Shown here one piece after another: positions 8,336 through 17,497 of a stretch of 64,000 nucleotides of DNA. The notes under the pieces are model-generated. The model was not told the origin of the DNA. It made no database searches and saw only the letters and a program-made list of their open reading frames with translations. Positions within the stretch are counted from its first letter, which is position 1, and every line of letters begins with the position of its first letter. The translations under genes and the position numbers were made by a program. This stretch comes from a virus, in IMG/VR virus record IMGVR_UViG_3300018018_000001, positions 62,001 to 126,000 of that record, one strand, 5' to 3'.

Positions 8336-8911
8336 ATGCGTATAGAATTGAATGATGTAATCAACCAAGCAGATTGGGCTGTAAAGTATAGGTGGGATTT
8401 GAGATTTTTTGCTGTCCCTGCTGCCTTGGGTATATCCTTTAACCCAACTTTACTCAATCTGAGATGTGAATCTACAGAGATTCCAAAGTCTACTGGTAAT
8501 ACGTTTTCTGTTACCATTCGTGGGTTAGAGGATAACGTAAACCCAGGATTGTGGAAAACTGCTGGAAAGATTAAGCTGGTTTTTGTAGAATCTGTAGACA
8601 ATGAGATCCTTAACTGGATTCAATCCTGGAGAGAGGCTATTTGGAATCCTGGTATTGGAAATGGGTTAACCAAGGCCGATCTGCTTGTAGGGGTGACTTT
8701 AACCCGATTAGGTAGAAATGAAGAACCAGTTAGGTATTACACTATGGCTAAAACATTACTGGCTGATTATGATCCAGGTGGGGATTTAGAAGAGGATGAT
8801 AAGGGGGGAGTAATTAAGCCGAATGTCACTTTAGTATATCCTAATTTTGTGGAAACAGGATATCCAAAAGAGGCTATTCCTCTTGCTCCTGAACCTTCTA
8901 CTGCGATTTAA
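8336..8911 (+). CDS. Tail tube protein
   Basis: T4 gp19-like tube protein, which stacks to form the inner DNA channel inside the sheath. It starts MRIELNDVINQADWAV and has the tube-like pattern of FAVPAALGISF followed by beta strands around VTIRGLEDNVN. AAGGAGGAG precedes the ATG. It lies directly downstream of the sheath, as in T4-like phages, and is followed by a paralogous tube-like gene. Confidence 0.85.
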   Translation: MRIELNDVINQADWAVKYRWDLRFFAVPAALGISFNPTLLNLRCESTEIPKSTGNTFSVTIRGLEDNVNPGLWKTAGKIKLVFVESVDNEILNWIQSWREAIWNPGIGNGLTKADLLVGVTLTRLGRNEEPVRYYTMAKTLLADYDPGGDLEEDDKGGVIKPNVTLVYPNFVETGYPKEAIPLAPEPSTAI

Positions 8912-8922
8912 AGTAGGGGTTT

Positions 8923-9513
8923 ATGTACCTGAAGAACGTCAATGAGATGGTTTCTATTGAATGGAGTAGGGAGCACCTTTGGGATATAAAATTTCCAGAC
9001 CCTAATGGTGCTCCTGCACCTTTTAATAGGTGGTTTCCCGCTACTAATGTTTTTGTCCCAATGGCAATTTTAAAATCTAAGACTTTTGAAGGTCCTCTGT
9101 CTGAATATAGCATTCCCATAAAGACAGAGGAAAAGAGAATGTCAGTAACTTTTTTTGATGATACTACCCATAAGTTGCTTGATTGGATTACATACTGGAT
9201 GAATTCCACCTTTGGTAGCACTCTGGTAAGTTCCACTTCAGGTTATTTTATTACCAGTTATGTAAAGACTTTAGAAAAGATAACCAGAAGGATTGATATT
9301 TCGAGATTGGATAGTAATAAATCTGAAATTATTCTTAGTAATGGGGATGTTTATGTTGATTCTTACTTGGTTTATCCAGAAGATGTAATTGGGTTTAAAG
9401 GAGGGAATGAACCAAAACCTAATTCTTATGCAGTTAGATTCGTTATAGCAGGAATTATTAAACAGAATTTTATCATTAACATGCTTGGCCGGGGAGTGGC
9501 TATACAACAATAG
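8923..9513 (+). CDS. Second tail-tube-like protein
   Basis: A 196-residue protein resembling the tube fold: short N-terminal helix (EWSREHLWDIKFPD), then repeated strand-rich stretches and KLLDWITYWMN matching the IL/W pattern of the tube protein. It may be a tube initiator or a specialised tube subunit near the baseplate. TAGGGGT precedes the ATG. The exact role cannot be decided from sequence alone. Confidence 0.75.
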   Translation: MYLKNVNEMVSIEWSREHLWDIKFPDPNGAPAPFNRWFPATNVFVPMAILKSKTFEGPLSEYSIPIKTEEKRMSVTFFDDTTHKLLDWITYWMNSTFGSTLVSSTSGYFITSYVKTLEKITRRIDISRLDSNKSEIILSNGDVYVDSYLVYPEDVIGFKGGNEPKPNSYAVRFVIAGIIKQNFIINMLGRGVAIQQ

Positions 9514-9555
9514 TGTTGCACAACAATTTTGTTTTACCTCTTGGAAGGAGGGTAT

Positions 9556-10554
9556 ATGGCAAGAGTACAAAGGATTATCAAAAAAGATACTGTAGAGGAT
9601 AAAGTCCCTGCAGCATTTTTACCAGTAGATAAAGAAGAGATTAAAGAGCCGGTTGCTTTTGTTCCTGAAGCCAGGATAAAACAATTGCCCTCTAAATTCC
9701 TACCCTATCCCAAAGACTGTTCTATCTTTTATAAGCCTTATGTTTTCGGAGAATTGACAGAATTCAATGAATCTAAAGTTAATGAATCAGATAAGATAAG
9801 GTTTATACTCCAAGGAATTAGAACATCCTTTCCTGTAATGAATCTAACCTTTCATGACTATATTGTTATTACTCTTTACAGAAGAATTTCTTCTCTTGGG
9901 AATAGTAACTTTAGCTTTTCTTATGTCTGCCAAAAATGCCGAAATAAAAATAGGCATACGGCAACTTTAGACAGTTTTGAATTTCATGACCTTGATGTTC
10001 CAGACTTACCTGTTCGTGCAAAGATTGGTGGGACAGAACTTCATTTTATGCCTCTTACTATAGGAAATTATATTGATTTATTGGAATCAGGGCTTGTGGA
10101 AAGTGATGAAAAAAGAATAGTTAAAATGTTTTCCAAACAGGTAGTGAATATAAAATTTGAAGAGGCAGAAAAGATTATTTTTAATGCTTGGAATGAGGAA
10201 GTTGATATTTTGAACCATATTGATGAGTCCCTTTATCATGGAATTGAACCTATGAAAGTGACTTGTAAGAAAGTAATCAAGTCTCCAGATGTGGTGCTCA
10301 ATGGGGTTATAGCCTTATGCCAAGAAAGAGCTAAGTTAGAAAATAAAGAAGAAAAGAAAACTATATGGGAGAGTGCCGCTTCAACTTTGGAAACATTAAA
10401 TCCCCCTACTGATGGGGAACCTTGTGGCCATATTAATACAATAGCTATTAACAGGCCGGAGGTCCTGGTTCGTCCCTTTCGTCTTGATCGACAATCTTTA
10501 CGAAGTAGGATTCAATTTGGCTTGGGGGGGAATAGTCAATCCGTATCAGCTTAA
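9556..10554 (+). CDS. T4 gp26/gp51-like baseplate hub assembly chaperone
   Basis: Starts at ATG 9556 behind GGAAGGAGGG; a longer reading from 9529 has no support. The core (LPSKFLPYPKDCSIFYKPYV, then a Cys pair YVCQKCRNK, then LHFMPLTIGNY) resembles the T4 baseplate family of gp26/gp51, which help build the hub. It precedes a tape-measure candidate, the position of tail assembly chaperones. The zero-frame end (NSQSVSA) looks unlike a natural C-terminus, and a G7 run at 10524-10530 allows a frameshift into a better-looking ending. Confidence 0.75.
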   Translation: MARVQRIIKKDTVEDKVPAAFLPVDKEEIKEPVAFVPEARIKQLPSKFLPYPKDCSIFYKPYVFGELTEFNESKVNESDKIRFILQGIRTSFPVMNLTFHDYIVITLYRRISSLGNSNFSFSYVCQKCRNKNRHTATLDSFEFHDLDVPDLPVRAKIGGTELHFMPLTIGNYIDLLESGLVESDEKRIVKMFSKQVVNIKFEEAEKIIFNAWNEEVDILNHIDESLYHGIEPMKVTCKKVIKSPDVVLNGVIALCQERAKLENKEEKKTIWESAASTLETLNPPTDGEPCGHINTIAINRPEVLVRPFRLDRQSLRSRIQFGLGGNSQSVSA

Positions 10555-10615
10555 ATTTATGCAATATGGGGAAGCAAGAAGATATATGAAATTACTTGTG
10601 GATAAGGCAAAATAA
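10524..10615 (+). other. Possible programmed frameshift site and extension
   Basis: Seven G residues (10524-10530) sit in phase after a Leu codon as G GGG GGG. The +1 (equivalently -2) frame is open to TAA at 10613-10615, and the next gene starts at 10616. The extension would read IVNPYQLKFMQYGEARRYMK and a short Lys-rich end, which looks like real helical protein. The same frame is open from 10445, so a separately initiated ORF (TTG 10484) is another explanation. The -1 frame hits TAG at once. Confidence 0.5.
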
Positions 10616-12388
10616 ATGGCGGTTGACAGAGCTACATTACCAAAATCTCCTGATAGAATTTCAGACTTGATTTCTAAAATTGGAACAGGGATAGCTCAAG
10701 CTGCATTGGGTGCTGCTGGAATGACTCCCCCTAAGGGTTCTCATACCTTTGGCTTAGAGGGATTAGCTAACCTTGTTAAAACCCATATGGCTGAAAGTAA
10801 AGAAACCCAAGATAAAGCGGAAAAGCTTAATGTCTCTCCTGAAGAATATAGCTCAAGGAAAGAGCTTAAGGAATTACAAGAGCAAATCAAAGAAGTACAG
10901 GAACTTCAGAAAAAAATAGGAATTGGAATTGATTTTGGTAAAGAGTTTCCTAAACTCTTTGAGGATTCAAGCAAGAATATAAAAGATGGTTTTGGTGAAG
11001 TAGCTGATGCAATATCTGACCAGCCCAAGAAACAGATAGAGGAATTAAAAAAGGCAGGATTTGGAAAGAAAGAAGAGGGGGGAATTGGTGAGGCTCTTTT
11101 TGGTGGTGGGGGGTTAGCTAAATATAGACAATCGGCTGTTCAGTTAGCTCTTGCTGGATCAGGTTTAGGTGGTATTGAGGAAGTATTTGGGATTAGTGGA
11201 AGAATTGAAAAAGTAATTGAACAGACCAAAGAACGGAGAGAAAAATCCAAAGAAGAAGAGGAAACTGCTAAAAAGTTAGGGGTTAGTCCAGAAGAGTATC
11301 GGCAAGCTAAAGAGACTTATGACATTAAAAAAGAGCGGAGAGAGCTTCATGAGGAAGCAGTATCCTTGGGATTAAGGGGTTTTTCTGATGTTGCTGCTGA
11401 AATAGAATCTGAAAAGACACAAAAAGCTGCCGCAAAAGTATCTACCAAACCGGGGGCTGCTCTTACTGAAGATACCCTAAAAGATTTTGTTGAGGGTGTT
11501 AGAGAGGGAGTTACTGATGGTTTAAAAGAGGCAGGAATTGTTCCAGGTGGTCCTGGTGGACAGGGAGAAAGTCTTGCCGAAATAGCGGATAATACCCAGA
11601 AAACCCATGAGGAAATTGCCGATCTCCATGATACCATGAAAACTAGAGATCAAAGTTTAGTTCAGCCTATTGTGGATAAATTGGATGAGCAACAATCCTC
11701 TTTAGAGGAAATTTCTGGGAATACTGAGGGTATTAAACAGACTGCGGAAGAGGATAAAGAAGAAAAGAAAAAAGAGGGTGTTGGGGGAAAGGGTCTTATA
11801 GGATCTATTATAAGTGGTGCTGTTAGTGCTATTGGCAGTGCTGTTACCAGTCCTGCAGGAATATTAACAATAGCAGGAATATTAGCTGGTATGGTTGGAT
11901 ATAAATTTGGAAAGAAAGCGGAATTAGCTAAAGAGGAAAGAGAAGATAAAGAGATAATAAGTGAAAAAGAGAAAAGAGATAAAGTAATCGCAGATGAATT
12001 AAGAAAAAGAGGAATGTCAGAAGAAGATATTAAAAAATCCCTAACACCGGGAATGCATCTTGATTTACGGGAAGGGGATATTCCAAAAACAAAAGAAGAC
12101 TTTGAAAAAAGAAAAAAAAGTGCAGGAAAAGGACTGCTTGGTAAATTATCTGACATAGTTGTTCCTGAAGTTAGTGCTGCAGAAATTCCTATTTCGGCAA
12201 CGGGAATTAGGACTGTTCCAGCAACCCCAATTCCTATTCCTTCAGGTGGAATTAAACCTGGATCTGAGGCTCAACCGCAGCAACCTGTGATTAATAATTT
12301 CAATATTCAAAGTCCTCCAGCACCGATAACTATTGAAAGAGAATCTTATGTTAGAGGTTTACAAAATCTATCTTGGCTTCCTTGGTAA
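10616..12388 (+). CDS. Tape-measure or baseplate hub protein candidate, 590 aa
   Basis: A long, mainly alpha-helical, charged protein with a single strongly hydrophobic stretch (SAIGSAVTSPAGILTIAGIL, about residues 405-435). Two copies of a motif KL-x-VSPEEY followed by Lys/Glu-rich helix occur at about residues 64 and 221. It follows the chaperone gene and precedes the tube-cap gene, the place of gp29 in T4. Length and hydrophobic segment fit a tape-measure protein, which sets tail length and enters the host envelope. The family is not certain. Confidence 0.65.
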   Translation: MAVDRATLPKSPDRISDLISKIGTGIAQAALGAAGMTPPKGSHTFGLEGLANLVKTHMAESKETQDKAEKLNVSPEEYSSRKELKELQEQIKEVQELQKKIGIGIDFGKEFPKLFEDSSKNIKDGFGEVADAISDQPKKQIEELKKAGFGKKEEGGIGEALFGGGGLAKYRQSAVQLALAGSGLGGIEEVFGISGRIEKVIEQTKERREKSKEEEETAKKLGVSPEEYRQAKETYDIKKERRELHEEAVSLGLRGFSDVAAEIESEKTQKAAAKVSTKPGAALTEDTLKDFVEGVREGVTDGLKEAGIVPGGPGGQGESLAEIADNTQKTHEEIADLHDTMKTRDQSLVQPIVDKLDEQQSSLEEISGNTEGIKQTAEEDKEEKKKEGVGGKGLIGSIISGAVSAIGSAVTSPAGILTIAGILAGMVGYKFGKKAELAKEEREDKEIISEKEKRDKVIADELRKRGMSEEDIKKSLTPGMHLDLREGDIPKTKEDFEKRKKSAGKGLLGKLSDIVVPEVSAAEIPISATGIRTVPATPIPIPSGGIKPGSEAQPQQPVINNFNIQSPPAPITIERESYVRGLQNLSWLPW

Positions 12389-12396
12389 GGTGAGAT

Positions 12397-13224
12397 ATGC
12401 CTGATAATCATTTATTTGATCAAATGATGTCTGACCCTAATGCTCAGGTGACTCTTATTATATATTCTAGTAAGGTTGTCCCTCCCCCAAATAATATCTT
12501 GACAGGGTTTTTGCAACAGGATTTTTCTTTTAATAGTCAGGCTAGTTGGAATTCCCCTTTTGAGACTTTTGGTGGAATATTCAAACTTCTTAATAGTGTT
12601 AGGAACTTGGCATCAACTCTTATTGCCTCTACAGGATTTAAAGATCTTGCACAGAAGATTCCTATTCCTATGTCTTTTGCTCAAACTATAAAAGATTACA
12701 TGGGATCTACCCCCCCTGAATTTGATTTGACTATGACTTTTGTGGCGACTAAAGATGCTGATCAAAAAAAGCCTGTGAGTAATATATCTACTTTATTGGC
12801 ATGTACCTCTCCCGTTTCCAGTTCTAGTACCCCGGGTTCAGTTTTGGATTTTATGAAACCTCCTTTGGGTTATGTACATGCTCTTACAAATCCTGAGGAT
12901 GGAGTTGTTAACTTAAAAATAGGACAATGGCTGCAAATACCCAAACTCTTGATTTCTTCAGTTCGTCCTACTTATTCCAAACAGGTTGGAAAATTGGGAT
13001 TTCCTATTTATACTACTGCCCAAATTCATTTTGAATATTTTAGGACACCTAGTTATGAGGAAATTCAATCTTGGTTTACAGGGAAATTTATTTCTCTTGA
13101 TACTACACCAACAGGGGATACTGGGGAAGTGAAGGATAAAACTCCATCTCCCCCAAACAATATACCTGTTGCTCCAATACCGCCACCTAGTTCTATTTTC
13201 CCTAAGTTAGGGAATGGTGCATAG
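12397..13224 (+). CDS. Baseplate tail-tube cap protein candidate (gp48/gp54-like)
   Basis: 275 residues. The early part has VPPPNNILTGFLQQDFSF, resembling the opening of gp48/gp54-type proteins that join tube to baseplate. The C-terminal 40 residues are Pro-rich and probably disordered. It sits between the tape-measure candidate and gp53, consistent with the T4 order. Identification is moderate. Confidence 0.65.
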   Translation: MPDNHLFDQMMSDPNAQVTLIIYSSKVVPPPNNILTGFLQQDFSFNSQASWNSPFETFGGIFKLLNSVRNLASTLIASTGFKDLAQKIPIPMSFAQTIKDYMGSTPPEFDLTMTFVATKDADQKKPVSNISTLLACTSPVSSSSTPGSVLDFMKPPLGYVHALTNPEDGVVNLKIGQWLQIPKLLISSVRPTYSKQVGKLGFPIYTTAQIHFEYFRTPSYEEIQSWFTGKFISLDTTPTGDTGEVKDKTPSPPNNIPVAPIPPPSSIFPKLGNGA

Positions 13225-13232
13225 GAAATTTA

Positions 13233-14162
13233 ATGTTTTATATAGATCCAAGTAAAAATCTTCCAAAGAGATATGACATTGCTAAATTCTTAGAATATTT
13301 GACACCCCCTCCTGTTTCTGAGGGTCCTGTATTCGATGTTTTAGCAAGTTATTTCTGGAATAAGGTTCCTGATCTACTCTTAGGTGGAAACTACCTTGTA
13401 GTGGGAGAGGCCAATCGCCCGGATTTGATTTCTTACAGGATTTATGGGGATACACAATACTATTGGATTATTATGCTTTATAATGGAATTTCGTTTAATG
13501 AAGATGTTGTAATGGGATTGACATTAAATTATCCCTCTCTGAAAGACTTAGAGGATCTTTATTTTAAACTTAATTCCTTACAGACCAATGCTAATGCAGC
13601 GGCTATTTTGGCTGCTGAAGCCCCAACACCTGCTGTAACTTTAGATTCTATAGTAATATCCCCCTCTGCTCCCAGTCTTGCAATTGGGGCTACTCTAGCA
13701 TTTACTGCTACTGGAACATATTCAGATGGGACAATTAGGGATGTGACTTCACAAGTTATTTGGGCTACAACTTTAGCGGCTATAGCAACCATTAATTCTA
13801 ATGGGGTAGTAACAGCTATCTCAGTAGGAACAGTGACTATTTCCTGTTCCCTAAATATGATTGAGGCAGGAATACCTCTTATAGTTACAACTGTTGCTGT
13901 TACACCTCAATTAATATTTCTTGCTCCTGCAGGACAGAGTATACCACATGGAAGTGTTATACAATTTTCGGCTACTATGGTTTTCTCCGATGGTACTGCT
14001 GCGGATATAACCTCAGCACCAGGAGTAGTTTGGGCTTCATCAAATGCAACAGCGGCTACAGTTAATAGTAATGGTTTGGTTTCAACTCATAATCCTGGTT
14101 CCACAATAATTTCCTGTACTCTGGGGTCTCTTGTAGGGGCTATGCCATTGATTGTTACTTAA
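13233..14162 (+). CDS. Baseplate wedge protein gp53-like with two Big_2 domains
   Basis: Residues 1 to about 115 match gp53 (GGNYLVVGEANRP, YRIYGDTQYYWIIMLYNG, FNEDV), the T4 wedge clamp. From about 130 there are two bacterial Ig-like (Big_2) domains, each with FSDGT or YSDGT, VIWA or VVWAS, and INSNGVV or VNSNGLV then a Gly-x-x-x-I-x-C strand. T4 gp53 instead carries a LysM-like domain. The Ig-like pair is probably surface exposed and could bind host or environmental glycans. It starts eight bases after the previous stop. Confidence 0.88.
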   Translation: MFYIDPSKNLPKRYDIAKFLEYLTPPPVSEGPVFDVLASYFWNKVPDLLLGGNYLVVGEANRPDLISYRIYGDTQYYWIIMLYNGISFNEDVVMGLTLNYPSLKDLEDLYFKLNSLQTNANAAAILAAEAPTPAVTLDSIVISPSAPSLAIGATLAFTATGTYSDGTIRDVTSQVIWATTLAAIATINSNGVVTAISVGTVTISCSLNMIEAGIPLIVTTVAVTPQLIFLAPAGQSIPHGSVIQFSATMVFSDGTAADITSAPGVVWASSNATAATVNSNGLVSTHNPGSTIISCTLGSLVGAMPLIVT

Positions 14163-14171
14163 GAGATTGAA

Positions 14172-15311
14172 ATGATTAATCTTTCTGGACAATATTCTTT
14201 GGTCTTTTCTGTGGCGGGATTTGATGATTTTCTCACAGAATTAGACCTCCAATACCTAAAAGTTGTAGAGGAAGCGGGGAATATTTTGCCTACTTTCGAG
14301 ATTGTTTTTACTCTTTTGGACAAGAATATTCTTAAGTATCTTAATGAAGGAAATCCCTTCTACATTTCTTTTGGTGAGGATGGATCAAATCTTACTACAT
14401 CCTCTTTTAGGATTATGGGTAAAAATCTTAATAAGCTTGGGCAGGGAAAATATATTGTTAGACTCATGGGTGTCTATAATGCATTTCCTTACTACACTGA
14501 TTGTAAAATACAAATTACTGATAAGGTTTCTGGAATAAAGGTTATCCAGGATGTTGCTTCGCAGCATTTTAGTACAGTGGATTCCAATATTGCAAACTCT
14601 CAGGATAATCAAGCCTGGATTCAACATAATACCCCTGATAGAGTTTTTGTGAATGAAGTTTGGATGCATAGTCATATTGCTAATTCCTTCCCGGCTATAG
14701 GGATAACCAGTCAAGGAATTTTTGTTCTCAGGGATGTAAGAAAATTATCTGTAGGGGATTATACATGGAAATTTGTTTCGGCATATGATGACATTACTGA
14801 TCCTAAGGAAATTCTCATTGATCCTGCCTATAGTATGGAATCAATGACTGGTCTTGTTAATGCTTGGGTGGGTTATGGTAAGGAAAAGAATTTGTGGGAT
14901 GTAGACAAGAGTGTTGCAAGTGTAGATAAACCCGCACTTACACCCATGTTAGCCTCATCTTCTGCTCTTGACCGTTTGACTATAGCTGGTAAGAGGGCTG
15001 CTGAATTTAATTTAATAAATGAGAATGTAGATTCCCATTATTGGACAGCATATCAGAATAATTTGGCTTATTTGACTGTTTTTGGTTGTACTGGAATGTT
15101 AATCTCTTTTACCAAGAGATTTGCCAATGTGAAAGTTCTGGATTTGGTAAATTTAAGAGACCCAGACATTGACCTTGCTCAATCAGGGGAACTTTATTCT
15201 GGTTCTTATTTGGTAAGCAAAGTAGTTAGAATAGTGGAAAATAAAATCCCTGTTACGATGGTTGAATTGAATCGTGAATCTCTTGCGGGATTGCAGGGAG
15301 ATATTAAATAA
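14172..15311 (+). CDS. Baseplate hub protein (gp27/gp44-like)
   Basis: 379 residues with the pattern of hub proteins that form a trimeric ring at the tube tip: an N-terminal strand-rich region (FEIVFTLLDKNILKYLNEGN), a middle region with SGIKVIQDVASQHF, and a C-terminal region with LVNLRDPDI and SGSYLVSKVVRIVENK. It directly precedes the spike gene with a one-base overlap, matching gp27-gp5 order. No enzymatic motif is visible. Confidence 0.8.
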   Translation: MINLSGQYSLVFSVAGFDDFLTELDLQYLKVVEEAGNILPTFEIVFTLLDKNILKYLNEGNPFYISFGEDGSNLTTSSFRIMGKNLNKLGQGKYIVRLMGVYNAFPYYTDCKIQITDKVSGIKVIQDVASQHFSTVDSNIANSQDNQAWIQHNTPDRVFVNEVWMHSHIANSFPAIGITSQGIFVLRDVRKLSVGDYTWKFVSAYDDITDPKEILIDPAYSMESMTGLVNAWVGYGKEKNLWDVDKSVASVDKPALTPMLASSSALDRLTIAGKRAAEFNLINENVDSHYWTAYQNNLAYLTVFGCTGMLISFTKRFANVKVLDLVNLRDPDIDLAQSGELYSGSYLVSKVVRIVENKIPVTMVELNRESLAGLQGDIK

Positions 15312-16423
15312 TGCTGCTTAGCTTGGCGGATTGGTTCTCAAGGAATGATGATTTAAGTAGACCTCACAGGGGGGTTGTTATTGAAAATAATGACCCTAAG
15401 AAGCGGAGGAGAGTCAAGGTTAGGATTACTGGATTCCTTGAGGGAATTAATCTTCCTTGGATATATCCTAAGAATCCCTCTTTCCTTGGTGGAGGTCAGG
15501 GTTCAATTGATTTTGCTATCCCTGAAATTGGATCTGAAGTAATAGTAGAATTTCCTTTTAAGGATATATATTTTGGATTCTATACAGGGCATTGGGGAAC
15601 TAAAGATGAGCCTAAAGAATTCACTGCTTGGTCAATGGATTTATTCCCCTTTGTTGAGTTTGATGAAAATTATCCTGATTCTTATGGGTTTAGGGATTCC
15701 GTTGGTAACTATTTCAGAGTTAACAAAATTAAGAATACCATGGAAATCTATCATAAATCCACTACCAGTAATGAGACTCGAATCACTATTAGAGATGGTG
15801 GACAGGTTGACATTTTTACTCTTGGGAACTTTAGTATAACCAATTCAGGAGATATAGACCTAAATACTACAGGGACTATTAATGTAATGGTTCCACTTGG
15901 TGGTGCTAAAATTAGTTTTAATGGTTTGGCTAATGTTCCCTTAGTGGTGGCAACGGTTAGTTCACTTGGAAGTCTTTCTGTGGCTGTTCCTATAGGTGGA
16001 GTGAGTATAGAAGTTACTGAGGCTTTAGATATTGCTTCTAGTTCAATAAATATAGCTACCTTAGCTAATGCAAATATCTTAGTAGGAGGAGAAGCTAGTA
16101 TTAATGCTGCAGGAAAGGTTACTATTGTGTCTGGTGGGGATACAGATATTACCACAGGAGGAGTAGCTAATATCACTGCGGGAGGAACAGCTAATATAAC
16201 TGCTGGTGGAGATGTAAATGTCCAAACATCAGGTATTCTTAATGCCACCGCTGTAAGTATTGTGGTTCAATCTGCTACTGCTGTGTTAGTTGAATCCTTA
16301 GTATCAATAGCAGTACAAGCACCACAAGTATTATTAGGGCCAGTAATATCACCAAGTGGTTATCAACCTTTAGTAACTGAAGGTGGACATTTTAGTTTTG
16401 GTGTTCTTTGTGCATCATCATAG
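15311..16423 (+). CDS. Baseplate spike protein (gp5/VgrG-like)
   Basis: The N-terminal part is an OB-fold typical of spike proteins (HRGVVIENNDPKKRRRVKVR, then GSEVIVEFPF and IYFGFYTGHWG). The C-terminal half is a beta-helix needle with repeating short units (NITAGGTANITAGGDVNV). No lysozyme domain is present, unlike T4 gp5, so peptidoglycan cutting must be done by other proteins. It pierces the outer membrane. The ATG overlaps the hub stop by one base. Confidence 0.88.
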   Translation: MLLSLADWFSRNDDLSRPHRGVVIENNDPKKRRRVKVRITGFLEGINLPWIYPKNPSFLGGGQGSIDFAIPEIGSEVIVEFPFKDIYFGFYTGHWGTKDEPKEFTAWSMDLFPFVEFDENYPDSYGFRDSVGNYFRVNKIKNTMEIYHKSTTSNETRITIRDGGQVDIFTLGNFSITNSGDIDLNTTGTINVMVPLGGAKISFNGLANVPLVVATVSSLGSLSVAVPIGGVSIEVTEALDIASSSINIATLANANILVGGEASINAAGKVTIVSGGDTDITTGGVANITAGGTANITAGGDVNVQTSGILNATAVSIVVQSATAVLVESLVSIAVQAPQVLLGPVISPSGYQPLVTEGGHFSFGVLCASS

Positions 16424-16431
16424 GAGTTTTT

Positions 16432-16617
16432 ATGGAAGAATCAAAGTCAAAAAAGCTTATAAAACTTATGAAAAATGAACAGGGTGGTCCAGGACCGGGG
16501 CCAGGTCCAGGTGCAGGAAAAGGAATAGGGCCACAAGGAAGTGTGGCCACACTTGGACGTATACCACAGGGTTTTTTGACAAAGAGGAGGAAGAAAAGAT
16601 TAGCAAAGGGGGAATGA
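16432..16617 (+). CDS. Small Gly/Pro-rich basic protein, 61 aa
   Basis: ATG 16432 follows TAGGAG of the spike stop; a reading from 16408 would overlap the spike. The product has a PGPGPGPGAG repeat and a Lys/Arg-rich tail (TKRRKKRLAKGE). I do not recognise it. Its position directly after the spike suggests a baseplate or spike-tip accessory part. Confidence 0.65.
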   Translation: MEESKSKKLIKLMKNEQGGPGPGPGPGAGKGIGPQGSVATLGRIPQGFLTKRRKKRLAKGE

Positions 16618-16618
16618 T

Positions 16619-17068
16619 ATGGATTGGAAAAATAAAGAAGAAGTTAAACAGTATCAAAAACAATATCAACATAACTATAATGAAAGAAATAAAAAACAAA
16701 TAGCGGAGCGTCATAAAAAATGGCATAAAATTAATTCTGAAAATTATAAGGAAAAGTATAAAAAAGTCATAAAAATTAATCATAAAAAATTATTTGATAT
16801 CTGTTTATCCCATTATGGACAGAAATGTTCTAAATGTAGTAGAATTGAAGAACTTTGTATAGACCATATAAATGGTCAAAATAATGGTAAATATTTAAAA
16901 GGAACTAATCTTTGGAGATGGCTAATTAAAAATAATTTTCCTTCAGAGTTTAGAACTTTGTGTAGAATTTGTAATATTATAGATGGTTATCTGCGAAAAG
17001 CTCAATATAGTAATAATTTAAAAGGAATTGATGATTTATTTAATTTATTAGCAAAAGGGGGAAAATAA
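16619..17068 (+). CDS. HNH homing endonuclease with Lys-rich helical arm
   Basis: The N-terminal third is a Lys/Asn/Gln-rich helical arm (QYQKQYQHNY, KKWHKINSENYKEK). The HNH core has CSKCSRIEELCIDHING, WRWLIKNNFPSEFRTLC and C-x-x-C metal ligands. It belongs to the same family as the genes at 27039 and 27854. It lies between the small spike-associated gene and a small tail gene and starts two bases after the previous stop. Confidence 0.87.
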   Translation: MDWKNKEEVKQYQKQYQHNYNERNKKQIAERHKKWHKINSENYKEKYKKVIKINHKKLFDICLSHYGQKCSKCSRIEELCIDHINGQNNGKYLKGTNLWRWLIKNNFPSEFRTLCRICNIIDGYLRKAQYSNNLKGIDDLFNLLAKGGK

Positions 17069-17069
17069 T

Positions 17070-17489
17070 ATGAGTTTATTACCCATAGATCAATGGGAAA
17101 GTATGACATTAAAGGCTTTGCTTGCTCCTTTAGCTGCTATTTTAGTTTCTGAGTTGGCCAAGCTTAATCTTGATGCTTCTCAACTTACTCAGCTTTTACA
17201 AGCCATTCAAACCAAAATAACTGCCACTGTAGGCTTGGTTGCCGCTACTGCTTCATTTATTACAGCTATGGAAGCCTCAGGGTTTTATATCATAGTTTTA
17301 GATCCTCAACCTGGTGGTTGGTCAAGCAGATTACAATCATATGGTGGAGCACCTCCTAATACAGGATATTCAGCAGGAATGGCTGTGATAGCTCAGGCTG
17401 CAAGTATTAGTCCTGTTCTTAATTCATATACGGCTTTATTGAAGGTTTTGACAAGTCCATTACCAATACCCGGAGTACCCGCTCTATAA
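17070..17489 (+). CDS. Hypothetical baseplate-region protein, 139 aa
   Basis: A largely hydrophobic, Ala/Leu-rich helical protein with a Gly/Pro-rich centre (PGGWSSRLQSYGG). I do not recognise it. It lies between the spike and gp25 genes, separated by a homing endonuclease, so a baseplate role is likely. Confidence 0.7.
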   Translation: MSLLPIDQWESMTLKALLAPLAAILVSELAKLNLDASQLTQLLQAIQTKITATVGLVAATASFITAMEASGFYIIVLDPQPGGWSSRLQSYGGAPPNTGYSAGMAVIAQAASISPVLNSYTALLKVLTSPLPIPGVPAL

Positions 17490-17497
17490 GAGGATTT

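Noticed and set aside
7978-8601. Long antisense ORF over the sheath and tube genes
   Set aside because: It lies opposite two clear tail genes, has no promoter or ribosome site and no recognisable domain; a shadow.
10524-10535. A -1 frameshift at the G7 run
   Set aside because: The -1 frame reads GAA then TAG immediately after the G run, so it adds only one residue.
11347-12156. Antisense ORFs over the tape-measure candidate
   Set aside because: Ser/Pro/Leu-rich shadows of a Lys/Glu-rich gene.
15751-16248. Antisense ORF over the spike
   Set aside because: The repetitive translation (PPAVILAVPPAVI) simply mirrors the spike beta-helix repeats.
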